Shown here: one piece after another, positions 24,652 through 31,858 of the stretch
Layout of the letters: the number at the start of each line of letters is the position of its first letter
Position numbering within the stretch: the first letter of the stretch is position 1
Source of the DNA: Methanothrix harundinacea
GTDB taxonomy: Archaea; Halobacteriota; Methanosarcinia; Methanotrichales; Methanotrichaceae
Direction: 5' to 3'
Length of the DNA stretch: 38,797 bases
Assembly: GCA_001509375.1 (NCBI GenBank)
Contig: LGFT01000009.1
Span: 1 to 38,797, forward strand
Made by a program: the position numbers and the translations under genes
The notes under the pieces: model-generated
The model's database searches: none
Seen by the model: the letters and a program-made list of their open reading frames with translations, nothing else
Told to the model about the DNA's origin: nothing

Positions 24652-25197
24652 TTATCCTAGATTTTCGAAAGTCTCGATGATCCAGTTTGTCACCACGTCT
24701 GCATTCTGATCGGGATCATGCCTCTCGGCGTCCACCACTACTTCCGGGTTGATCGGCTCCTCGTAGGCGACGTTGATCCCCGGGACGGTCGCGTCCTCCT
24801 CCCCGGCCTTCGAGTAGATCCCCTGGGGGGAATAGACGGCCTTCCGGCCCCGTTCTCTCTCGATGCAGGCCGAAAGAGACGCCTCGACGTAAACCTCCGC
24901 GAAGTTGGGGATCAGTTCTCTTGCACGATCCCTATACCTCCGTCGGTTGGCTGTGGCGTCTACTATGACGTTCGCTCCCGCCTCCGAGAGGAGCTTGGCC
25001 ATGTAGGCGAGGCTGGAGTAGACGACTTCCCTCTCCTCGTCGGTGTAGGTAGGCTTCGGGGTTATGACCCGACGGATCTCGTCCAGCTCCAGAACCTTGA
25101 CGTAGATTCCCCGATCTCTTAGCCTGGCCTTCACCCCCTGGGCGATGGTAGTCTTTCCGCAACCAGGCAGGCCCGTGAACCAGACAACCCATGACAT
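24652..25197 (-). CDS. cysC: Adenylylsulfate kinase-like P-loop kinase
   Basis: APS kinase phosphorylates adenylylsulfate to PAPS. The 181-residue protein shows the P-loop GLPGCGKTT (residues 9-17), the LELDEIRRVITP segment (Asp for Mg or substrate), VIVDATANRRRYRDRARELI and YVEASLSACIERERGRKAVY. In canonical CysC the substrate loop is D-G-D-N-x-R; here the corresponding stretch reads LDEIRR, so the substrate may differ, and methanogens often lack the PAPS pathway. The ATG at 25197 (MSWVVWFTG) sits about 29 bases after a TATA box; starts further upstream are unlikely. The GAPDH-like gene begins 54 bases downstream, in the same direction, and the pair may be linked. Confidence 0.75.
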   Translation of the reverse strand: MSWVVWFTGLPGCGKTTIAQGVKARLRDRGIYVKVLELDEIRRVITPKPTYTDEEREVVYSSLAYMAKLLSEAGANVIVDATANRRRYRDRARELIPNFAEVYVEASLSACIERERGRKAVYSPQGIYSKAGEEDATVPGINVAYEEPINPEVVVDAERHDPDQNADVVTNWIIETFENLG

Positions 25198-25221
25198 AAG
25201 AGAAGAGAGACTTTTCTGGTG

Positions 25222-25231
25222 AATAAATATT
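25222..25231 (-). promoter_or_regulatory. TATA box of the APS-kinase-like gene
   Basis: On the minus strand AATATTTATT is centred about 29 bases before the ATG at 25197, with no clear ribosome-binding site. The transcript would have no or only a few leader bases. Confidence 0.5.
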
Positions 25232-25440
25232 GTTCCCTTGACGGGTTTCAACACGTTTACCAGCAAGATCGGGTTTAGGAGTATATGTTCACAGTTTCAG
25301 CCTCCAATTTTGGCTTTTTCCTTGGGGATACTTCAAAGAAAATATTTGATCGAACAAAAGATTAATATAAGCGTTCGTGATATATAGAGATGCAACGGGG
25401 CATATCCTCCTCTGCATAGGGATAATGTGAGGTATAAAAT

Positions 25441-25713
25441 ATGACCAATAAAAGGAACTTCGCGCTGAGAGACGCTGAGGGGAACGAAATTGGCGTTTTC
25501 ACGGGAAAACAGCCGAGACAGGCGGCTTTGAAGGCTGCAAACCGGGGATACACCGACATCAGGCTTAGGGAGAGGGGCACAAAGAAGGTTCACGTCTTCG
25601 AAGGCGAGCGCAAACTTGTGACTAAGCCTTCCAACGCTCCCGACTGGATGCCAAAGGAGATCTGGAAGCCGAACGTCAAGAAGGTGGGGATAGAGAAGCT
25701 GGACCAGATATGA
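25441..25713 (+). CDS. mc1: Chromosomal protein MC1
   Basis: MC1 is a small monomeric protein that binds and sharply bends DNA, replacing or supplementing histones in Methanosarcinales and haloarchaea. The 90-residue product shows NFALRDAEGNEIGVFTGKQP, RQAALKAANRG, IRLRERGTKKVHVFEGERK and WMPKEIWKPNVKK, all typical. Compared with the 93-residue Methanosarcina protein as I recall it, the loop after KAANRG is shorter. The ATG follows GTGAGGT. AT-rich DNA upstream (for example ATTAATATAAG near 25362 and GATATATAG near 25379) holds the promoter. A hairpin at 25753-25773 lies downstream against the converging Cache-protein gene. Confidence 0.93.
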   Translation: MTNKRNFALRDAEGNEIGVFTGKQPRQAALKAANRGYTDIRLRERGTKKVHVFEGERKLVTKPSNAPDWMPKEIWKPNVKKVGIEKLDQI

Positions 25714-25752
25714 TGAGCTAGCTCCAGGACCTCTTTTTCAATGGATCGCAAG

Positions 25753-25773
25753 GCAGGCGGAAGGTCCGCCTGC
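25753..25773. terminator. Hairpin between MC1 and converging Cache-protein gene
   Basis: GCAGGCGGA and TCCGCCTGC form a perfect 9-bp stem with a three-base loop, 39 bases after the MC1 stop and 21 bases beyond the stop of the converging gene. It can serve as a shared transcript end or block read-through. Confidence 0.5.
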
Positions 25774-25794
25774 TACATATCCTCCAATTTTGAT

Positions 25795-26700
25795 TCAACT
25801 TAGGATGCCATCCGCGTCAACGCTGAGAAGGAGCCTCATCTCTTCACCCTGGTAATCTACCGTGGTCCAGAAGAGCTCCTTTTCCGTTCCGAAGATCTCG
25901 TAACTTCCGGTTCCTGACCTCGTCATATTCACCCTTTCGCCCACCGTCAATAGGTCCGGAAACGGCTGGAAGAGGGGGTCTGTGAAGGTGTTTCTGCCGA
26001 TCTGCTCGGAGTCGGAATCGTAGATGATTGTCCCATCGGGCGTCATGGCCCAGATCTTGGCACCTCCTTCGAGCTGGTAGGGCAGAAGAGCCGCACCGAA
26101 GAACTCCGTCGAATTGACGAGGACCGTCACCGCCCCGATCAACCTTCCCCCCTCATCGAAGACCGGCGAGGCGAAGTCCATGGCGTGAAAACCCTCGACG
26201 CTCATTATGTAGGCCAGACCAGCGGGTCGGCCAGTGGAGAGGAGCCGCTCGATATGCTCCTGATCTTTTATGCTGGCGCCTTTGACCTCTTGGTATTCCG
26301 CAGGCCTGACCTCCAGGATGGTGCCTTCGGAGTCGATGGTTATGCAATCCACCACCCAGGGCCCCAGGCCTACCAGGTCTTCGAGGACCTCCTGCGCCTT
26401 TTGACCCTCGATCCCCGTCTCGGATAGGGCGAGGCTCGCGTTCAGGAGGGCCTGGTCGATCTCTGCCAGGTTGGCGTTAACGGAGTCTGTGGCCCGGACC
26501 AAGCTCCAGATCAGATCCACTTCGGTCCCAGGGTCGTTCGATCCAGCCTCCGCGGCAAAGGCGGCTGGCATAAGGAACGTGGTCAGAGAAGCGGCCACTA
26601 TCGCCAAGGCAAAGAGCTTCGGGATCGTCTCCATTTTTTTAGCCATTTTTGCCGTCCGTCCCCATCTTTTTTCGGCATTTGGCGTCTTTATCGATAGCAT
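25795..26700 (-). CDS. Exported Cache-domain sensor-like protein
   Basis: The product (301 residues) has an N-terminal hydrophobic segment (LFALAIVAASLTTFLMPAAFA) that acts as signal peptide or anchor, then a helical stretch and a double-Cache-like domain from about residue 90: ITIDSEGTILEVRP, GRPAGLAYIMSVEGFHAMDFASPVFDEGG, GAVTVLVN and WAMTPDGTIIYDSDSEQIGRN. Cache domains bind small ligands outside the cell, usually on histidine kinases or chemoreceptors; here no cytoplasmic signalling domain or second membrane span follows, so it is a stand-alone extracytoplasmic binder. The ATG at 26700 follows GGTGAT by four bases; ATG 26646 (MAKKMETIPK) gives a more standard signal peptide and is an alternative. 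Ligand unknown. Confidence 0.75.
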   Translation of the reverse strand: MLSIKTPNAEKRWGRTAKMAKKMETIPKLFALAIVAASLTTFLMPAAFAAEAGSNDPGTEVDLIWSLVRATDSVNANLAEIDQALLNASLALSETGIEGQKAQEVLEDLVGLGPWVVDCITIDSEGTILEVRPAEYQEVKGASIKDQEHIERLLSTGRPAGLAYIMSVEGFHAMDFASPVFDEGGRLIGAVTVLVNSTEFFGAALLPYQLEGGAKIWAMTPDGTIIYDSDSEQIGRNTFTDPLFQPFPDLLTVGERVNMTRSGTGSYEIFGTEKELFWTTVDYQGEEMRLLLSVDADGILS

Positions 26701-26845
26701 CAGTATCACCGGAATATCTGATAACCATCACGAATACGATTTCATAGGACTTATCCTTTGCCAGAGCCAAGGCTCCAGTCTCGGGCCTATGGGCTGAGAG
26801 GAAGAATCCCCAACGCGGGATTGGGAGAAACAGACGAAATTGACG

Positions 26846-26880
26846 GATAAAAAAGGACCAATTGCAAAAAAATAAAAATT
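26846..26880 (-). terminator. T-rich terminator of the stalk-protein operon
   Basis: Read on the minus strand, the first 50 bases after the P1 stop contain runs of five, seven and six T (within 26846-26880). Successive oligo-T tracts without a strong hairpin are the usual archaeal termination signal. Confidence 0.65.
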
Positions 26881-26892
26881 GAAGAAAGGATT

Positions 26893-27201
26893 TTAGCCGA
26901 AGAGGGCGCCGAGACCCTCGATCCCGCTCTCTTCAGCCTCTTCCTTATCTTCCTCGGCTTCCTCTGCTGCGGGAGCTGCTGCCACTGCGGGGGCTGCCGC
27001 TGCGGGCGCGGCTGCGACCGCCACGCTGGGAGTCTTGGACAGAACGTCCTCGATGTCTACGCCCTCCAGAGCGGAGACGAGCGCCTTGATCCTGACTTCG
27101 TCGGGGGCGACGCCCGCGGCGCTGAGTATGGTCTTTATGCCCTCCTCGGACACATCTTTACCTGAGCTGTGAAGCAGTAATGCTGCATATACGTATTCCA
27201 T
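26893..27201 (-). CDS. rpl12: Ribosomal protein P1 (L12)
   Basis: P1 forms dimers on P0 in the ribosomal stalk and recruits translation GTPases. The 102-residue protein has the N-terminal dimerisation segment [20 protein letters not shown], an Ala-rich hinge ([18 protein letters not shown]), an acidic stretch and the C-terminal GLGALFG that contacts elongation factors. The ATG at 27201 is chosen because GAGGTGG lies just upstream and the family begins [11 protein letters not shown]; an in-frame ATG at 27228 would add nine residues and overlap P0. It is the last gene of the operon, 23 bases after P0, with oligo-T tracts following. Confidence 0.95.
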   Translation of the reverse strand: MEYVYAALLLHSSGKDVSEEGIKTILSAAGVAPDEVRIKALVSALEGVDIEDVLSKTPSVAVAAAPAAAAPAVAAAPAAEEAEEDKEEAEESGIEGLGALFG

Positions 27202-27224
27202 CTTAATCCACCTCTTGATCTCGA

Positions 27225-28205
27225 TCAACCAAACAGGGCAGACAGTCCGCCAAGTCCGGCCTCTTCATCCTCTTCTTTCTCGGCCTCTTCGGCCTTCTCT
27301 TCGGTCTTCTCCGCCGGGGCGGAAGCTGCTGGTGCCTCAGCCGGGCCACCTTCGACCAGGTTGGTCAAAACTGACGCATCCGCAGCCGCCCTTGCGAGGA
27401 GCGCCTCCATCATGCTGGGAACGGGGAGTGCGCCCTCCAGGACCAGGTTTCTGGCCTTAGAGGCGGCCCTCATGAGAAGGGGACCGATGGTAGTCGGCGT
27501 GGCATAGCCTATCTCCAACGCGAGGCCCAGGGCCTGCGCAGAGGCGGTGCTCATCTGAGACAGGGTGCCCTCAACGTCGATGGTGAGATCTCTTGGCCTG
27601 AAGACGAGACCGCCCTCGTAAACGGCCAAGAGCTCAAGCCCCACCTTCCTCGGGAAGATCTCCATCGTAGCCAGCACTTCTGCCAGCTGGGCCGATACAG
27701 TCTCCCCCTCCTCGGCCACCACCTTCGTCTCGTTGATGACCACTTTGCCGCTCTTAATGGCGGCAGGAATTCCGGCGCTCTGGAGCTTGCCCACCATTGG
27801 ACCCGGTGAGAACGGAGTTTCGCCCTTCTCGATGACTATATCGGCAGGGGCTTTCCCACCGGCCTTGATCGGCATCGGCTGTTTTTTCTCCTCCAGCATC
27901 TTGTAGAGCTTGAAGGGGTTTACGTCGGTGAATATGAAAGCCGTCTGGGCTTCGATCTCGTCTGCCAGAGGCAAGAAGTCGTCGGAGCACTTCTCAATCG
28001 CCCGACGAGCGATGTTGTTTCTGACCATCTTGAGGGTGGCCACATCCCTCAGCGCCGCTCTCAGTTCCTGAAGCTGCTTTGCGGGGATGTCCGTCAAGCC
28101 CACAAGGCCGACGACTGGAGACTCGCCTATCCTCTCGACCAGATCCTCTACCTCTCTGATCTTCCACTCTGGAACGTGCTCTGTATGGCGTACCTGGACG
28201 GACAT
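27225..28205 (-). CDS. rplP0: Ribosomal protein P0 (L10)
   Basis: P0 anchors the stalk on 23S rRNA and carries P1 dimers. The 326-residue protein has the rRNA-binding N-terminal L10 domain ([34 protein letters not shown]), the archaeal insertion domain (about 110-185), a helical spine binding P1 dimers, and an Ala/Glu-rich tail ending [10 protein letters not shown] that matches the P1 C-terminus. Length is normal for archaea. It starts at ATG 28205, one base after the L1 stop, so L1 and P0 are translationally coupled. Confidence 0.96.
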   Translation of the reverse strand: MSVQVRHTEHVPEWKIREVEDLVERIGESPVVGLVGLTDIPAKQLQELRAALRDVATLKMVRNNIARRAIEKCSDDFLPLADEIEAQTAFIFTDVNPFKLYKMLEEKKQPMPIKAGGKAPADIVIEKGETPFSPGPMVGKLQSAGIPAAIKSGKVVINETKVVAEEGETVSAQLAEVLATMEIFPRKVGLELLAVYEGGLVFRPRDLTIDVEGTLSQMSTASAQALGLALEIGYATPTTIGPLLMRAASKARNLVLEGALPVPSMMEALLARAAADASVLTNLVEGGPAEAPAASAPAEKTEEKAEEAEKEEDEEAGLGGLSALFG

Positions 28206-28206
28206 C

Positions 28207-28845
28207 TCAAATCACCTTTATCGCTGGGCCCATGGTGGTCTTCACGTAGACGGACTTAAGGTTCTGTTTGCCGTCTTTGAGGGTCTGTTCAAGTTTGGTC
28301 GTGACGGCCTCTACATTCTCTGCAATCTTCTGGACGTCCATATCCTTGGAGCCGACGGCCATGTGGAAGGTGAGCCGGTCCCGAGACCTTACCCTTACCA
28401 GGTTTCTCTGCCTGTTGATTATGGGCATAATGTCCACATTCGGAGGCAGGGGCTGTGGCATCTTCCCCCTCTTTCCCAGGATGGGTCCCAGCTTCTTGCC
28501 GATCGTCGGCATGAGGCTCGTCTCGGCGATGAAGTAGGTATACTCATCGGCGATCTTTCTTGCTCGCTTCTTGTCGTCGCCCAGCTCATTGAGCTCATCC
28601 GGAGATATCACCAGATCAGCCTCTGCACGCTGAGCAAGAAGAGCAGTCTCACCGCTGGCGAATACCGCGATCTTTGCAGATCTGCCGCGGCCATGGGGCA
28701 GAATTATCTCCTCGTCCACCCTGTTGGCCGGCTGGCTCATGTCGATATTGTGCAAGTTAATCGCCAGATCGACGCTCTCGTTGAACCTCCTCTCGGGGGC
28801 CTCCGAGATCGCCTTTCTGACGGCGTCCTCTATCATCTTGTTCAT
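28207..28845 (-). CDS. rpl1: Ribosomal protein L1
   Basis: L1 binds the mobile L1 stalk of 23S rRNA, helps release deacylated tRNA and in methanogens also represses its own operon. The 212-residue length fits archaeal L1. Typical segments are FNESVDLAINLHNIDM, ILPHGRGRSAKIAVFA, LMPTIGKKLGPILGKRGKMP and the C-terminal KSVYVKTTMGPAIKV. GGAGG precedes the ATG at 28845. A hairpin just upstream (28855-28884) pairs part of that site. It is followed directly by P0. Confidence 0.96.
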   Translation of the reverse strand: MNKMIEDAVRKAISEAPERRFNESVDLAINLHNIDMSQPANRVDEEIILPHGRGRSAKIAVFASGETALLAQRAEADLVISPDELNELGDDKKRARKIADEYTYFIAETSLMPTIGKKLGPILGKRGKMPQPLPPNVDIMPIINRQRNLVRVRSRDRLTFHMAVGSKDMDVQKIAENVEAVTTKLEQTLKDGKQNLKSVYVKTTMGPAIKVI

Positions 28846-28854
28846 CTCAATCCT

Positions 28855-28884
28855 CCGTAGTCCACGACTTGCGGTCTACTACGG
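28855..28884 (-). promoter_or_regulatory. Candidate L1 autoregulatory mRNA hairpin
   Basis: On the minus strand, CCGTAGT and ACTACGG form a 7-bp stem; inside it GAC/GUC can pair around a CGCAA loop, leaving an asymmetric internal loop of A opposite GUGG. The 3' arm runs into the GGAGG ribosome-binding site of L1, only ten bases from its ATG. Archaeal L1 is known to repress its own mRNA through an rRNA-mimicking site with an asymmetric loop; in Methanococcus that site lies within the coding region. Assignment here is inference. Confidence 0.35.
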
Positions 28885-28940
28885 CGTCTCAAAAAGAGAG
28901 TCCAAATCCCGTCTGCAATCCTCTATAATAACTTTTCGTC

Positions 28941-29420
28941 TTATGTGAGGAGTTCATCGAACCTTCCCTCGTCGACCGATGCCTGGGCCTCCTTTCTGGG
29001 CATCCCCTCCACGGTGATCCCCATGGTACCGCAGGTACCGATGACCTCTTTGGCAGCGCTCTTAAGGGAGACGGAAAGTAGGTTCTTCCTTTTGATTCCC
29101 GCGACTTTGACCACCTGATCCATGGTCAAATTCCCAACGATCTCCAGGGCGTTGCCGGATCCCTTCTCCAGCCCCACCTCTTTGAGGACCAGCGCCGAGG
29201 TCGGGGGAGTTCCCACATCTACCTGGTACTCGGTCCTGCTCTTCACAGTAACCTTGACAGGAACCTGCATCCCGTTCAGGTCTGCGGTCGCCTCGTTGAT
29301 CTTCTTCACTACATCTGCAACGTTAACACCTAGAGGTCCTAGTGCGGGGCCCAGCGGGGGTCCTGCGCTGGCCTTTCCACCGGGTACCAACACTTCAACA
29401 ACATTGGCCAAGAAATTCAC
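28941..29420 (-). CDS. rpl11: Ribosomal protein L11
   Basis: L11 binds the GTPase-associated centre of 23S rRNA at the stalk base. The 159-residue protein begins with [27 protein letters not shown] and has the C-terminal RNA-binding domain ([34 protein letters not shown]), all typical. The ATG at 29420 overlaps the spt5 stop by four bases (ATGA). A gap of 95 bases separates its stop from L1, the only real spacer in the operon, and it holds the hairpin described at 28855-28884. Confidence 0.96.
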   Translation of the reverse strand: MNFLANVVEVLVPGGKASAGPPLGPALGPLGVNVADVVKKINEATADLNGMQVPVKVTVKSRTEYQVDVGTPPTSALVLKEVGLEKGSGNALEIVGNLTMDQVVKVAGIKRKNLLSVSLKSAAKEVIGTCGTMGITVEGMPRKEAQASVDEGRFDELLT

Positions 29421-29878
29421 CTCTGAATCTCATCTTTGCTGAGCACGCGCACGTGGTCACCCCTCACAGTAATGGGGATGGGCACCATCGCCTCGAAGAG
29501 CTCTACAGTGATCTCCTCCTTGGCGACATCTACCCTCTTGACCCTGGCCATCTCGCCCTTGAAAGGTCCTGAGATCAGCTCCACTATGGCACCTTCATTG
29601 ATGCCCACCACCGCGGGCTTCGGCGTCAGGAAATGCTCGACCTCGCCGAAGCTAGAGGCGCCCTTTATCACCGATCTTGCGTGAGGCACCCCCTGGATCG
29701 CCTCCTCGACGATCTCCGGTGCCTTCGCCTCTACGAGGACATATCCCTTCAGGACGTCGGGCACCAGAAGTGCCGTTATGTCGTACTTCTCCTTACGCGC
29801 AAGCTGGGCGATAAGGTTCGCGACTGAACGCTCCTGGTTTGCTGTGGTCTTCACTACGTATATGCTGGTCTCGGCCAT
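29417..29878 (-). CDS. spt5: Transcription elongation factor Spt5 (NusG family)
   Basis: Spt5 with Spt4 clamps RNA polymerase and increases processivity; its KOW domain also links transcription to translation. The 153-residue protein has the NGN domain ([40 protein letters not shown]) and the KOW motif ([25 protein letters not shown]), the archaeal layout. It opens the L11-L1-P0-P1 operon. In many archaea secE lies just upstream, but the 288 bases to the divergent thermosome gene contain no credible SecE frame. The ATG at 29878 lies about 29 bases after a strong TATA box. Confidence 0.95.
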   Translation of the reverse strand: MAETSIYVVKTTANQERSVANLIAQLARKEKYDITALLVPDVLKGYVLVEAKAPEIVEEAIQGVPHARSVIKGASSFGEVEHFLTPKPAVVGINEGAIVELISGPFKGEMARVKRVDVAKEEITVELFEAMVPIPITVRGDHVRVLSKDEIQR

Positions 29879-29901
29879 TCTGACGGAAGACAGTCAAACC
29901 G

Positions 29902-29913
29902 GCTATATATAAG
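29902..29913 (-). promoter_or_regulatory. TATA box of the spt5-ribosomal protein operon
   Basis: On the minus strand, TTATATATAGCC is centred about 29 bases before the spt5 ATG, so the leader would be zero to a few bases. The 288-base gap to the divergent thermosome gene also contains a thermosome promoter (CATATAG, 30110-30116); I see nothing else in it. Confidence 0.6.
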
Positions 29914-30166
29914 TTTGCAGCCTGCTTCGCCACATCCGACTCCTCATTATCGAATCTCAGTACCACTATCATCCCGAAATCCGGTCATCCTTCGATTCAT
30001 GGCCAATATGGTACAGCTATCGGAAGGTGGTTCACCATCCGAACTACGTCCCACGATATGGCAGGGAGTATGGCCCCATAGTCGGAGGGAAACGCTCTCC
30101 CGAAACGTTCATATAGAAGTTTAAACACCTCGCAAACCAATCAGATCAACAGGAGGAAGAAAAAAG

Positions 30167-31801
30167 ATGGCAGGATTGGGGGGAACCCCTGTACTCATAC
30201 TCAGAGAAGGCAGTCAGAGGACCGCCGGCCGCGAGGCGCAGAAGTCGAACATTATGGCCGCAAAGGCCGTGGCAACCGCCGTCAGGACCACTCTCGGCCC
30301 CAAGGGCATGGACAAGATGCTTGTTGACACCCTAGGCGACGTGGTCATCACCAACGATGGTGTCACCATCCTCAAGGAGATGGACATTGAGCACCCGGCG
30401 GCCAAGATGATGGTCGAGATCGCTAAGACCCAAGACGACGAGGTCGGCGACGGTACCACCACGGCTGTGGTTTTAGCTGGCGAACTTTTGAAGAAGGCCG
30501 AAGAGCTCCTCGACCAGGAGATCCACCCCACCGTAATCGCCGCAGGATACAGGGCTGCAGCAGACAAGGCCATGGGGATCATGAAGGATATGGCAATAAA
30601 GGTCTCTCCAGATGACGATGAGCTTCTGAAGAAGATCGCCATCACTGCCATGACCGGGAAGGGCTCCGGCGTCGCCAGAAACGAGCTGGCGGAGCTCTCC
30701 GTAAAGGCCGTCAAGGCGATAGTCGACGAGGACGGGACCGTGGACGTCGACAACATCACCGTCGAGAAGAAGGTGGGCGGCGGCATCACCGACTCTCAGC
30801 TCGTCTACGGCATGGTGATCGACAAGGAGCGTCTACACCCCAACATGCCCAAGAAGGTCAAGGACGCCAAGATAGCCCTCCTGAACACGGCCATCGAGAT
30901 CGAGAAGACCGAGGTGGACGCCAAGATAGAGATCACCTCTCCCGACCAGCTCCAGGCTTTCCTGGACCAGGAAGAGACGATGCTGAAGGAGATGGTCAAC
31001 AAGATCGTCAGCACTGGAGCCAACGTCGTTTTCTGCCAGAAGGGGATCGACGACCTCGCCCAGCACTTCCTCGCCAAAGCGGGCGTCTACACCATCAGAA
31101 GGATCAAGAAGAGCGACATGGAGAAGCTCGCGAGAGCCACTGGCGGAAGAATAGTGACCAGCATCCACGACCTCGCTGAGAGCGAGCTTGGACGAGCAGG
31201 CCTCGTTGAAGAGAAGAAGATCGCCGGCGATGACATGACCTTCGTCGTGGAGTGCGAGAACCCCAAGTCCGTCTCCATCATTCTGCGGGGCGGGACGGAG
31301 CACGTCGTCGACGAGCTGGACAGAGCTATGGAGGACGCCCTCCGGGTCGTCGGCGTGTCCCTGGAGGACGCTCTCCTGATGCCCGGAGGCGGCGCGCCCG
31401 AGATCGAGCTGGCCCTCAGGCTTCGAGAGTACGCTGCCACCGTCGGCGGAAGAGAGCAGCTGGCCATAGAGGCCTTCGCTGAGGCTCTGGAGATCATACC
31501 CAAAACCCTAGCCGAGAACGCCGGCTTCGATCAGATCGACACCCTGGTGGCCCTTCGGTCCAGCCACGAGAAGGGCATCAAGACCGCAGGCCTCGACATG
31601 GAGACCGGCAAGCCCACCGACATGCAGGAGAAGGGCGTCGTCGAGCCGATGAGGGTGAAGACCCAGGCGATCAACTCCGCAGCTGAGTCCGCGGTCATGA
31701 TCCTCAGGATCGACGATGTCATCGCCTCCAAGTCCGGCGGCGGTGAAGGCGGAATGCCGGGCGGCATGGGTGGAATGGGCGACATGGGAGAGGACTTCTG
31801 A
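30167..31801 (+). CDS. ths: Thermosome subunit (group II chaperonin)
   Basis: The thermosome is the archaeal ATP-driven folding chamber, a double ring with a built-in lid. The 544-residue subunit contains the ATP-binding [14 protein letters not shown] and [13 protein letters not shown], the catalytic GDGTTT segment, the helical protrusion region of the apical domain, and the Gly/Met-rich C-terminal tail [23 protein letters not shown] at 30151-30156 lies ten bases before the ATG. CATATAG (30110-30116) is a candidate TATA box, giving a leader of about 25 bases. Only one subunit gene occurs in this window; methanogens often have two or three, so whether this is alpha or beta is not decided. Confidence 0.97.
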   Translation: MAGLGGTPVLILREGSQRTAGREAQKSNIMAAKAVATAVRTTLGPKGMDKMLVDTLGDVVITNDGVTILKEMDIEHPAAKMMVEIAKTQDDEVGDGTTTAVVLAGELLKKAEELLDQEIHPTVIAAGYRAAADKAMGIMKDMAIKVSPDDDELLKKIAITAMTGKGSGVARNELAELSVKAVKAIVDEDGTVDVDNITVEKKVGGGITDSQLVYGMVIDKERLHPNMPKKVKDAKIALLNTAIEIEKTEVDAKIEITSPDQLQAFLDQEETMLKEMVNKIVSTGANVVFCQKGIDDLAQHFLAKAGVYTIRRIKKSDMEKLARATGGRIVTSIHDLAESELGRAGLVEEKKIAGDDMTFVVECENPKSVSIILRGGTEHVVDELDRAMEDALRVVGVSLEDALLMPGGGAPEIELALRLREYAATVGGREQLAIEAFAEALEIIPKTLAENAGFDQIDTLVALRSSHEKGIKTAGLDMETGKPTDMQEKGVVEPMRVKTQAINSAAESAVMILRIDDVIASKSGGGEGGMPGGMGGMGDMGEDF

Positions 31802-31815
31802 TCCCTCCCAAAACC

Positions 31816-31850
31816 GCCTCTTTTTCTTTCAGCTAACGAAAATTAAAAAA
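31816..31850. terminator. Opposed T tracts between thermosome and glucan phosphorylase genes
   Basis: CTCTTTTTCTTTC (31818-31830) follows the thermosome stop on the plus strand, and TTTTTTAATTTT follows the phosphorylase stop on the minus strand (31839-31850). Each would end one of the converging transcripts. Confidence 0.5.
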
Positions 31851-31858
31851 GTGGGCTC

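Noticed and set aside
25333-25593. Frame antisense to MC1 and its promoter
   Set aside because: It lies opposite a clearly recognised MC1 gene and its product is an artefact of reading the AT-rich promoter.
29915-30124. Small frame in the spt5-thermosome gap, considered as secE
   Set aside because: It has no hydrophobic transmembrane segment as SecE requires, is on the wrong strand for the operon and spans both promoters.
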